Part shown: positions 1 to 8,676 of the stretch, in pieces
Layout of the letters: every line of letters starts with the position of its first letter
Position numbering within the stretch: the first letter of the stretch is position 1
Program-made: the position numbers and the translations under genes
The notes under the pieces: generated by a model
Told to the model about the DNA's origin: nothing
Database searches by the model: none
The model's input: only the letters and a program-made list of their open reading frames with translations
NCBI RefSeq assembly: GCF_002994745.2
Contig: NW_020126817.1
Span: 186,001-250,000 of the forward strand
Length of the DNA: 64,000 nucleotides
From: Rosa chinensis
Taxonomy: Eukaryota; Streptophyta; Magnoliopsida; Rosales; Rosaceae
Direction of reading: 5' to 3'

Positions 1-1840
1 TTCTATTCCGGGGATTGAGGGTACACCTGTCATTATCAAACAATTAAACAATTAAAATTAAAACAAAGTATAATATTTACAAAGATATAACAAAATATAT
101 ACATATTTACGAAAAGGGGGATTTTGTTTTTGGTTTTTCGAAAATAAAACTAAGTTAACAAAACAATTAAAATGCAAAAACATAAAAATACAAATGGAAT
201 GAGAGAACAAAGATCAAAAACCGAAACATATGATTAAAATGGACTCAAACCCTAATATTGTTCATCTAAGTCATGAGAAAGGAGTTGATCATGTGAAACA
301 TTCGAAAGCAAATGAATTCCCATTTTTTACTTTTCAATGCTAATTAACCTCAGCGAAAGCATCTAGATTAATCCTATCAAACATGCAATCAAACCCTAGA
401 AAGCTAGTCAATCATGTCATGTTTAATGCATTACACATAGAGAAAGGCTATCAACTCAAGTGTACAACTTAGTATGGAAAAGTCCACCTAATTGCAATTC
501 TCTTTAATTAAATTCGATCTTTGTACAAAACCTTTACTACTTTGATTCAAGTTTACACAAAACGAAAAGTCGATTTCATGCTCTTAAACCTAGCATCATT
601 CATATCAAAACCCTAAGTGTTTGCAACCACATAAGATTAAAATACAAAAGTTATCTATAACGCAAATTTAATTAAACAAACTCACATAAGCAACTCTCGA
701 ATCACAATATATGAATCTGAAAATTCTCAATTAATCATAAAATTCCAGAAATTAATATTTGTTCAAACACATATGTCAACTAGAACAAAACCAACGAAAT
801 CAAAGCAAAGGTTACAAAGGAGAATCGGATTACACCGTGAGATGGAGATGGTGATGAACGATTGATGTGGTGGTCTCTTGAATCTCGAAAGCAAGCTTCA
901 AGGTTGGAGATGGATGATGGATGCTCACGGCTATGCTTCTTCTCCCTTGGCCTTGCTTGAACTTGTGGAGATGACTAGAGGATGGAGAAACTCACGGCTA
1001 TGCTAAGAAGATTTTCTGATTTTTTTCTAAAGTGTAAATTGTATGGGGGAGAGGAACCCTTGACGTTGAGAAAAGGGGAGAATATATAGGGGCACGGCTA
1101 GGGTTCTCCAAGCAATCAGAAATCACTTCAACCAATGGTATGATGCCAAGTAAGCCTTGTGATGTGGTCCAACCAATCGTAGAATGCCAAGTAAGCCTTG
1201 GTGTGTCATCTAACCAATCAAAACTCTCCAAATTAATTCCCTAAATTCCTTTAATATATATCCTTGCCGAAATTATATAAGGATTTTCTGATTTTCTTCA
1301 TTAATTTCGGCCAAGAATATCTTAGGAGAGAGTAATTGCCGAAATTCCATAAATAAATTCTGATTTGCTTCACCAATTTCGGCCACAAATATCCTTGGGA
1401 AAGTAATTGCCGAAATTCCATAAATAAATGCTGATTTGCTTCACCATTTTCGGCCAAAGATCACATTTAAATCTTCCAAGAATATCTCTTTGCCCTTAAA
1501 AATCTCCCTTGAATTACTCCAATCAAAATCTTCAATTATATTTTCAGATTTTTATGTTGCCTCCTCCTTTTCCTCTTTGTATTTTACGGCAAACACATAT
1601 ATATTCTCCAAAAATATCTCTCATGTGTCACAAACCCTAATTTCCATGGGCCTTTATCCATTTGCCGAAATCCATAACCTCTTGAGAGTTCTTGGGCCTT
1701 TGTGCGTCACCTTCAAGCCATGTCATCTTCTAATGTCTTCAAGAAGCTTCTTTCAATGCCATGACACTTCATTTTTCTGCTTTCCTTTCTTGGTTGACTC
1801 AAGAGTCTTGTTTTGGCAGGGTTTCCTCTTCTGGACAAGG

Positions 1841-1900
1841 TTTCCTGGTTGAAACAGGATTTCCTGGTTGAAACAGGATTTCCTGGTTGAACCAGGAAAA
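1841..1900. repeat. Amplified palindromic minisatellite in E1 U3
   Basis: A 19-bp unit (GAAACAGGATTTCCTGGTT) occurs at 1851-1869 and 1870-1888, after a partial copy at 1841-1850. The last unit runs into a perfect inverted repeat: 10-bp arms TTTCCTGGTT (1879-1888) and AACCAGGAAA (1890-1899) around one G. Other LTRs in the window keep a single, less perfect copy of the palindrome. The same array is in the E1 5' LTR near 7021-7080. Confidence 0.85.
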
Positions 1901-2024
1901 CTTCATTTCTTCTTTTCAGCTTATTTATGCAGCCCTTTGTATCTCATTTTGTCTCCTTCCAACATTGGCGAGCTCCTCTTTCCATTTGTGAGTTCATTTC
2001 CACTTTTTAGCTCCGAGGTCCTGA

Positions 2025-2210
2025 AAATAGAAACTAGTAAGAAAAATAGAAACTTTCCTAAAATGAAAAATGGCAACTTTCCTAAACTGAAAATGGAAAC
2101 TTTCCAAAAATGAAAAATAGAAACTACAAAATAGAAACTTTCTACAAATAGGAACTTTCCCAATCGAAGAATGGAAACTTTCCTAAACAGAGTTTTATTA
2201 AGGAAATAAC
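2025..2210 (-). repeat. U3 array of GAAAGTTTC-like motifs
   Basis: Near the U3 start of the LTR, the motif GAAACTTTC/GAAAGTTTC recurs at roughly 15-25 bp spacing with A/T-rich spacers. The array is in all A-type LTRs of both orientations (for example 11760-11930, 24183-24340, 35240-35450, 60550-60760). Its position in U3, upstream of the TATA box, suggests a transcription-factor binding array or enhancer. That role is inference. Confidence 0.6.
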
Positions 2211-2263
2211 GCAGAAAATGTAGGGAAATGCAGTTAAAACGTCGCATTAAAATGCTCCTATCA

Positions 2264-2281
2264 AATTCTCCCACACTTAGC
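2264..2281 (-). other. Polypurine tract of E1
   Basis: On the minus strand the sequence reads GCTAAGTGTGGGAGAATT and is immediately followed by the LTR start TGATAGG. The position and purine-rich end fit the plus-strand DNA primer site of LTR retrotransposons. This copy has GGGAG where the other elements have GGGGG. Confidence 0.85.
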
Positions 2282-3264
2282 TTTTGCTAGTCCCTTAGCA
2301 AAATCACACAAAGACACACACTAAGACTCAACGAAAATTTAAAGACTCAACCAAACGAAAATTCTATTGCCCTTCAACTTTTTGTCTCAGCAATCTCTTA
2401 CTTTCACAACACCAAGATTAGCACTTAACCAAGAGTCAATGTTTAAGCATTCGAGAGTTAATTGAAACACATAATTTACACATACACAAGTAGGACTTGG
2501 TTGTAACAATGGTGATGGGTTCTGTCAAGCATGCTTCAAACAAGTATGATTCAAATCCTCACAAGGTGTATCCACTCTTTCTTCTCTCAGAATTCAAGGC
2601 AATGCTTAAAAGCTTATAATCACTCAATTATATGTGAGAGAAAATATTTTGAGGCAATCAAATAGCTCACATATATAAGAAACGAAAAGCACTTTGTGAA
2701 TATAATTTTTTTTTTTTTTTCAAAAGATCTCATGAAAGATACCAACTACTTGCACTGATGGACCCAAGCCATAGGTTCAACTCTTGTAACTCATCTCCAC
2801 ATCAAAGGCTGTCCCATCTTAAGGATCAAGAAGGTCTTCTCAAAGGTTGTAATGGGGCTAAGGCTCAAGGTTTTAAGAAATGAAAGATAAGGATTTTAAC
2901 AAAGTGTCCTAAAAACCTAGCAGAGTTCATGTAACTGTAGAGACTTCTAGAAATCCACCAAGATATATCAAAACGTCCCATCCCATAGAGGTAATGTAAA
3001 GAGGCCAAATGTCTTCATTTTGGGCCCTAACTTCACTCTAAACTTCCTTTGAACTCTAGTGAATTGGACAAAGGCCAAATTTTTCTGTAATGGGCCTTCA
3101 ATTTAAAACAAACTCCAAACTCACCAAGTATGGGGGACTAAAATCCATAAACATTTATCTTTCTTTTTTTTCTTTTTCTTTCTAACCGTGTACAATTTTT
3201 TTTTTTTTTTGTTCATTTCTTTTTCACGGCTTTCACATATATTTTTCTTTTCATGGACAAGTCT

Positions 3265-3279
3265 ACCCCCACACTTGAA
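3265..3279 (-). other. Internal PPT-like tract 1 in E1
   Basis: The minus strand reads TTCAAGTGTGGGGGT, sharing the AAGTGTGGGGG core of the true PPT but lying about 1 kb upstream of the 3' LTR. The same tract sits at the corresponding place in E3 (20693-20707), X (36456-36470) and Y (50041-50055). Confidence 0.6.
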
Positions 3280-4061
3280 CTTTCACCTCATCTCAATCTT
3301 CATTCTCAATGCCAAATCCTTAAGTAATGTCCCAAAAGATAGCTCCACTAAGTTTTTAGAACAAAGGGTAGGAGTGTAGCTATACTAAGGTTCAGGGTTA
3401 AGGATTTTAAGGGTGATGAAAGAAAAGGCTTAACGTAGGCTCAAAGGGGTTAAACTAGGGGAGTCCCACGAAGGGCACAAAAGGGGATACAGGCTTATTT
3501 GGCAATGGTGGTAATTCCTAAGGTGCCTCTATCCTTTCCAGAATCAGGGCCATGTATTGACAAACGTCTCAACAAGTACAAGAGTGAATTCTAGCATTCT
3601 CTAGTCCATCAAACTTAATCTATGGCAAGCAATAAATCAAGATGAAAGAATAATGAGATCATCAAAACATCGCCAAGAAAATAAGGATATATTTTTCATT
3701 TATCACTCCAAGAAAAGGGACATGGGCTCAAATATCTCACATGGGCTTTTATGAATCAAAACTCATCTTAACATGCTCATATTCTGTACCAAGGTCACGA
3801 ATCCATATCCACTACTCATGCATATGCTTTTCATATATCTCAATTAACCAAAGAATACCATTTAAAATCATCTCAATATTGTGATCCTCTTCTAGCCATA
3901 ATTTCAGAGATATAGAATCATCCTAGACAGTTGAAAGGGCATCCTATGACTCAAAAACAAAAATAAAAGCAACGAAATTTTTTTTTATTTTTGACATTTT
4001 TCGATTTTTTTGTATTTTTCAATATATATGACTCAAAATAAAAGAACAAAAGTATAAATCT

Positions 4062-4077
4062 CTTCCCCCACACTTAA
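4062..4077 (-). other. Internal PPT-like tract 2 in E1
   Basis: The minus strand reads TTAAGTGTGGGGGAAG, almost identical to the functional PPT. Equivalents are at 21486-21500 (E3), 37247-37262 (X) and 50827-50842 (Y). It could act as an additional plus-strand initiation site, by analogy with central PPTs. That role is inference. Confidence 0.6.
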
Positions 4078-4261
4078 ATATTGCATTGTCCTCAATGTAA
4101 TCAATTATAAACATGCAATGAAACAAATAAGCATAGATAGAAGATATTTACGAAGAAAAATTCTAAAATAAAAACAAAGAAGAAAAATAAAAATAAAAAT
4201 AAAAAGAAATTGGGAAAGTGAAAGCAAATCTGTGTTGTTGACTCCTTCACAGCTGCTTCTA

Positions 4262-4288
4262 AATTGGGTTGCCTCCCAAGCAGCGCTT
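4262..4288 (-). other. Conserved post-pol block with short stem
   Basis: A 27-bp block, whose minus-strand core is GCTTGGGAGGCAACCCAA, lies just past the pol end in X (37427-37453) and Y (51008-51034). It is retained in both gag-pol-less elements (E1 here, E3 at 21668-21694). TTGGG and CCCAA can pair over a 6-nt loop. The conservation is seen directly; the function is unknown. Confidence 0.6.
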
Positions 4289-4310
4289 GTATTTAACGTC
4301 TTTCAGCCAG

Positions 4311-5085
4311 ACGGAATAGAAATTAAAAAGTTAGTAACTATAATTAACAAAGATTTAGAAAATATATAAACAAGTAACTATGAATTACAAAATACAAGTA
4401 TAATTAACAAGTACATTGTACATACGACACAAGTTAGGTACACAAGTGAGTAAAAAAAAAAAAAAACATGAAAAATATTTACACAAATGTTTTTTTTTTT
4501 TACCTTAGTGTATCACAACATTTTGTTACATTTTCTTTTGTCATAAATATTATTGATATCAAATCTAATTCCAAGCGGTAAATCAAGTTGGACATGCGGC
4601 CCAAGTATAGTCGTCTAGACACAAAGTCCCTCTTACATCCTTTGGGCAACCTTACTGAAATGGCCAGGTGGGGGAGGACGAACACGAGAGGAAAAATCCA
4701 TTTTGGCATGAGCTACTCCCACATAGTGGTTTAGGCCCATTTGTAAGCACTTCTGGATTCAAAAACCCGTCATGAACGTTGTCCCCTTCCTAGACACCAT
4801 TCCACATAGGCTATACTTACTAAGATGAAAAAGGTCCTAAGTGTGAAGACAGTTCAACAAGTGTTAATAAAGGCCGCCCTCAACCTTAAGGGACCTGAAC
4901 TAGGTACCAATAAGGGGTTTAGGCCAATATTAACAAACGCGACTTCACCTATTCCATTCAATTTACAACTTACAATTAAAACTCGTATTCAACAATATAA
5001 AAAACAACCTAAGTAAATTAATTAATCTATGTTTCGAACAAAATATATACAAAAAATATTCACAATTTAACAAGTGATTTTTCAA
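4311..5085 (-). mobile_element. E1 deletion junction and remnant 5' leader
   Basis: About 4311-4500 is A/T-rich sequence shared with E3 (about 21720-21880) but without an obvious counterpart in X or Y. It marks where gag-pol was lost. From about 4500 to the PBS the sequence follows the distal (PBS-proximal) leader module of X and Y, including the GCGGCCCAAGTATAGTCGTC and AAGGCCGCCCTCAACCTTAA blocks. The second, gag-proximal module is absent. Confidence 0.65.
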
Positions 5086-5103
5086 TCCCCGGCAACGGCG
5101 CCA
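5086..5103 (-). other. Primer-binding site (tRNA-Asp), E1
   Basis: The minus strand reads TGGCGCCGTTGCCGGGGA, five bases inside the 5' LTR end. This 18-mer is the exact complement of the 3' end of plant tRNA-Asp including CCA, the primer typical of Athila-lineage elements. Confidence 0.93.
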
Positions 5104-5108
5104 AAAAT

Positions 5109-7443
5109 TGATGCGCTCGAAAGCAAGCGCATAATTTAACCCTGAAAATATCGTTAGTAGTATAAGCAAATAGGGATCGTTCTATTCCGGGGATTGAGGG
5201 TACACCTGTCATTATCAAACAATTAAACAATTAAAATTAAAACAAAGTATAATATTTACAAAGATATAACAAAATATATACATATTTACGAAAAGGGGGG
5301 ATTTTGTTTTTGGTTTTTCGAAAATAAAACTAAGTTAACAAAACAATTAAAATGCAAAAACATAAAAATACAAATGGAATGAGAGAACAAAGATCAAAAA
5401 CCGAAACATATGATTAAAATGGACTCAAACCCTAATATTGTTCATCTAAGTCATGAGAAAGGAGTTGATCATGTGAAACATTCGAAAGCAAATGAATTCC
5501 CATTTTTTACTTTTCAATGCTAATTAACCTCAGCGAAAGCATCTAGATTAATCCTATCAAACATGCAATCAAACCCTAGAAAGCTAGTCAATCATGTCAT
5601 GTTTAATGCATTACACATAGAGAAAGGCTATCAACTCAAGTGTACAACTTAGTATGGAAAAGTCCACCTAATTGCAATTCTCTTTAATTAAATTCGATCT
5701 TTGTACAAAACCTTTACTACTTTGATTCAAGTTTACACAAAACGAAAAGTCGATTTCATGCTCTTAAACCTAGCATCATTCATATCAAAACCCTAAGTGT
5801 TTGCAACCACATAAGATTAAAATACAAAAGTTATCTATAACGCAAATTTAATTAAACAAACTCACATAAGCAACTCTCGAATCACAATATATGAATCTGA
5901 AAATTCTCAATTAATCATAAAATTCCAGAAATTAATATTTGTTCAAACACATATGTCAACTAGAACAAAACCAACGAAATCAAAGCAAAGGTTACAAAGG
6001 AGAATCGGATTACACCGTGAGATGGAGATGGTGATGAACGATTGATGTGGTGGTCTCTTGAATCTCGAAAGCAAGCTTCAAGGTTGGAGATGGATGATGG
6101 ATGCTCACGGCTATGCTTCTTCTCCCTTGGCCTTGCTTGAACTTGTGGAGATGACTAGAGGATGGAGAAACTCACGGCTATGCTAAGAAGATTTTCTGAT
6201 TTTTTTCTAAAGTGTAAATTGTATGGGGGAGAGGAACCCTTGACGTTGAGAAAAGGGGAGAATATATAGGGGCACGGCTAGGGTTCTCCAAGCAATCAGA
6301 AATCACTTCAACCAATGGTATGATGCCAAGTAAGCCTTGTGATGTGGTCCAACCAATCGTAGAATGCCAAGTAAGCCTTGGTGTGTCATCTAACCAATCA
6401 AAACTCTCCAAATTAATTCCCTAAATTCCTTTAATATATATCCTTGCCGAAATTATATAAGGATTTTCTGATTTTCTTCATTAATTTCGGCCAAGAATAT
6501 CTTAGGAGAGAGTAATTGCCGAAATTCCATAAATAAATTCTGATTTGCTTCACCAATTTCGGCCACAAATATCCTTGGGAAAGTAATTGCCGAAATTCCA
6601 TAAATAAATGCTGATTTGCTTCACCATTTTCGGCCAAAGATCACATTTAAATCTTCCAAGAATATCTCTTTGCCCTTAAAAATCTCCCTTGAATTACTCC
6701 AATCAAAATCTTCAATTATATTTTCAGATTTTTATGTTGCCTCCTCCTTTTCCTCTTTGTATTTTACGGCAAACACATATATATTCTCCAAAAATATCTC
6801 TCATGTGTCACAAACCCTAATTTCCATGGGCCTTTATCCATTTGCCGAAATCCATAACCTCTTGAGAGTTCTTGGGCCTTTGTGCGTCACCTTCAAGCCA
6901 TGTCATCTTCTAATGTCTTCAAGAAGCTTCTTTCAATGCCATGACACTTCATTTTTCTGCTTTCCTTTCTTGGTTGACTCAAGAGTCTTGTTTTGGCAGG
7001 GTTTCCTCTTCTGGACAAGGTTTCCTGGTTGAAACAGGATTTCCTGGTTGAAACAGGATTTCCTGGTTGAACCAGGAAAACTTCATTTCTTCTTTTCAGC
7101 TTATTTATGCAGCCCTTTGTATCTCATTTTGTCTCCTTCCAACATTGGCGAGCTCCTCTTTCCATTTGTGAGTTCATTTCCACTTTTTAGCTCCGAGGTC
7201 CTGAAAATAGAAACTAGTAAGAAAAATAGAAACTTTCCTAAAATGAAAAATGGCAACTTTCCTAAACTGAAAATGGAAACTTTCCAAAAATGAAAAATAG
7301 AAACTACAAAATAGAAACTTTCTACAAATAGGAACTTTCCCAATCGAAGAATGGAAACTTTCCTAAACAGAGTTTTATTAAGGAAATAACGCAGAAAATG
7401 TAGGGAAATGCAGTTAAAACGTCGCATTAAAATGCTCCTATCA
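5109..7443 (-). repeat. 5' LTR of E1 (2335 bp)
   Basis: A full-length LTR with termini TG...CA. It is bounded by the PBS on the + strand left side and by B-element gag sequence on the right. It carries a TATA box at 6261-6270, the palindromic minisatellite near 7021-7080 and the GAAACTTTC array near 7205-7385. A U5-terminal hairpin (GCGCT...AGCGC, 5113-5130) lies next to the PBS. Confidence 0.93.
6261..6270 (-). promoter_or_regulatory. LTR TATA box, E1 5' LTR
   Basis: The minus strand reads CCTATATATT. The same box is in every A-type LTR in the same context (upstream GCCGTGCCC-like sequence, downstream TCTCAACGTCAAGGGTTCC), so it is the likely LTR promoter core. Confidence 0.65.
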
Positions 7444-7444
7444 T

Positions 7445-7723
7445 GGTGAGAGCCATTGGTGGTGGTGGTGGTGGAACGACTAAAAGTGCACGAGGTGATG
7501 GAGGTGGCGTTTGGTGTGGTGATGGAACAACTGAAGTGTCAGAAGCTTCTGATCCTCCCTCTACTCTATTCCCTTCACTATCTAATTGAAGCTCACGAAA
7601 TTGAAGTGGAGTGGTAACTTGGATGTCAAAGAGATCCGAGTTTTTCTTAAGCTTTTCAATTCGTGCTTGAATGACGTGGAGGGGCGTTTTGGTGTACTTG
7701 GGTGGTTCAGACGATCCAGACAT
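7445..7723 (-). pseudogene. gag N-terminal fragment of element B
   Basis: The fragment starts MSGSSEPPKYTKTPLHVIQA, contains a helical basic stretch (IEKLKK), then a Pro/Ser-rich tail (SPHQTPPPSPR, PPPPPPM), and ends where the E1 LTR begins; the last codons of the open frame are LTR sequence. It matches the start of the X, Y and Z Gag in layout only: a short leader peptide, an I-x-x-I/R-A-R-x-x-x-L-K motif, then a proline-rich linker. The capsid domain and zinc knuckle would lie beyond the break. The start was chosen because it sits in the same ATGAATG arrangement as in the other elements. No enzymatic function is expected. Confidence 0.65.
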
Positions 7724-7727
7724 TCAT
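7707..7727 (-). promoter_or_regulatory. Six-codon uORF overlapping gag start (B)
   Basis: The gag start is preceded by a second ATG in the arrangement ATGAATG. The upstream ATG reads six codons (MNVWIV) and stops at TGA (7707-7709) inside gag, in another frame. X, Y and Z have the same geometry with a different peptide. Confidence 0.5.
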
Positions 7728-8653
7728 TGATCTGTAGTAGAACAAAAGAATAATGTTAGTAAGGTATAAACATGACGTGGACCAAGGTACACACACCAAA
7801 ACGTCACATATATACAAGTATACACATGGTCAACGAAAATTTATAGTGGTTAGTTACAATCTTCTACAACTTTCGAAGTAATCAACTTAAATAAGTAGTC
7901 GTTAAGTCAAGGTTTAGACGTGCGGCCCAAAGATTCTAATGTTAATGCAAGTCTCCCCCTATATATCTTTTGGTAACTCTTTTCACACAGAGCCAGGTAG
8001 TAGAGGAACAATTTTGGCGGAGCTCAGCTCACTTGTTTAGCAGGGGACGAGACCCTTTGCTAGCACTTCTTGTATCCAATCAACCTAGACACTCTGCATT
8101 ACTAAGGTGCGCCTACTTGATAAAAAGAGTTGCTTGACAAGCATTAATAAAAGAACTTTCACCTATTCCGTTATGACCTACAACATTCGTACCCAAGCCA
8201 ATTATTTTCGAAAATTGTCTAAGTATATTGACTCAATGAGACGTCATGAACTTTGTTTTGGACGTGCGGCCCAAGTCCTTGGCTATACACATAGTCTTTT
8301 TCAAATCCTTTGGGCAACCTTACTGAAATGGCCAGTTGGGGGAGGACGAGCACGAGAGGTAGAACCCATTTTGGCAATTGCCGTTCTGGATTCAAAACCC
8401 GTCATGAACGTTGTCCCCTTTCTAGACACCATTCCACATAGGCTATACTTACTTAGATAAGAAAAAATACTAAGTGCAAGACATTGTTCGATTGTTAATA
8501 AAAGCCGCCCTCAACCTTAATAGACCTGATTCAGGTTCTAGAAAGGGGTTTAGGCTAATATTAACAAAGGGACTTCACCTATTCCATTAAAATTCACGGC
8601 CCCTTACCAAATCAATACCTTAGTGGCGTTTTCATCACATGAAGACTTTTCAA
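7728..8653 (-). mobile_element. Leader of element B
   Basis: About 0.93 kb of non-coding leader between gag and PBS. It holds two diverged copies of the leader module: ACGTGCGGCCCAA occurs at about 7918 and 8264, each followed by CCTTTGGGCAACC- or TTTTGGTAACTC-like and CCATTTTGGCAATTG- or ATTTTGGCGGAG-like stretches. The distal copy ends with the GCCGCCCTCAACCTTAA block near 8505. Short ORFs on the + strand here are chance. Confidence 0.65.
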
Positions 8654-8671
8654 TCCCCGGCAACGGCGCCA
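8654..8671 (-). other. Primer-binding site (tRNA-Asp), element B
   Basis: The same 18-nt complement of the tRNA-Asp 3' end as in E1, five bases from the LTR terminus at 8677. Confidence 0.93.
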
Positions 8672-8676
8672 AAAAT

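Larger units (their letters stand above)
1..2263 (-). repeat. 3' LTR of E1 (truncated by window start)
   Basis: Collinear with 5180-7443. It lacks only the terminal R/U5 part beyond the window. The U3 end (minus-strand start TGATAGGAGC) is at 2254-2263. It contains a TATA box at 1081-1090, a palindrome array at 1841-1900 and a GAAACTTTC-rich array at about 2025-2210. Short ORFs inside are non-coding. Confidence 0.92.
2282..4310 (-). mobile_element. E1 3' non-coding internal region
   Basis: About 2 kb between the PPT and the lost coding region. It is closely related to 19716-21720 (E3), 35538-37491 (X) and 49126-51072 (Y), so it is an ancestral part of the family and not random filler. No long ORF or env-like protein is seen on either strand. 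It holds two extra PPT-like tracts (3265-3279 and 4062-4077), homopolymer T runs near 2706 and 3199, and the conserved block at 4262-4288. Confidence 0.75.
1..7443 (-). mobile_element. E1: non-autonomous Athila-like LTR retrotransposon
   Basis: The element reads on the minus strand. It comprises a 3' LTR (1-2263, cut by the window edge), an internal region of 2845 bp (2264-5108) and a 5' LTR of 2335 bp (5109-7443). Seen: LTRs start TGATAGGAGC and end GCATCA, with a tRNA-Asp PBS next to the 5' LTR and a purine tract next to the 3' LTR. By eye the LTRs differ by one G in a G-run (near 116 and 5296), so insertion was recent. No gag or pol remains. The internal region joins the post-pol 3' region directly to part of the 5' leader. 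It interrupts the gag of element B; the right flank TGGTG (7444-7448) is the expected target duplication, whose partner lies outside the window. Confidence 0.9.

Noticed and set aside
1436..1852. 138-codon open frame repeated at 6616-7032
   Set aside because: It is conserved only because both lie in the two identical E1 LTRs. It is antisense to the element, and other LTRs do not keep it.
5086..5103. tRNA-Asp gene
   Set aside because: Only the 18 nt of the acceptor/T-arm end are present, next to an LTR; it is a primer-binding site.
8107..8460. 117-codon open frame in the B leader
   Set aside because: It is antisense to the element and made of leader-module sequence; the corresponding stretches in X, Y and Z are not open.
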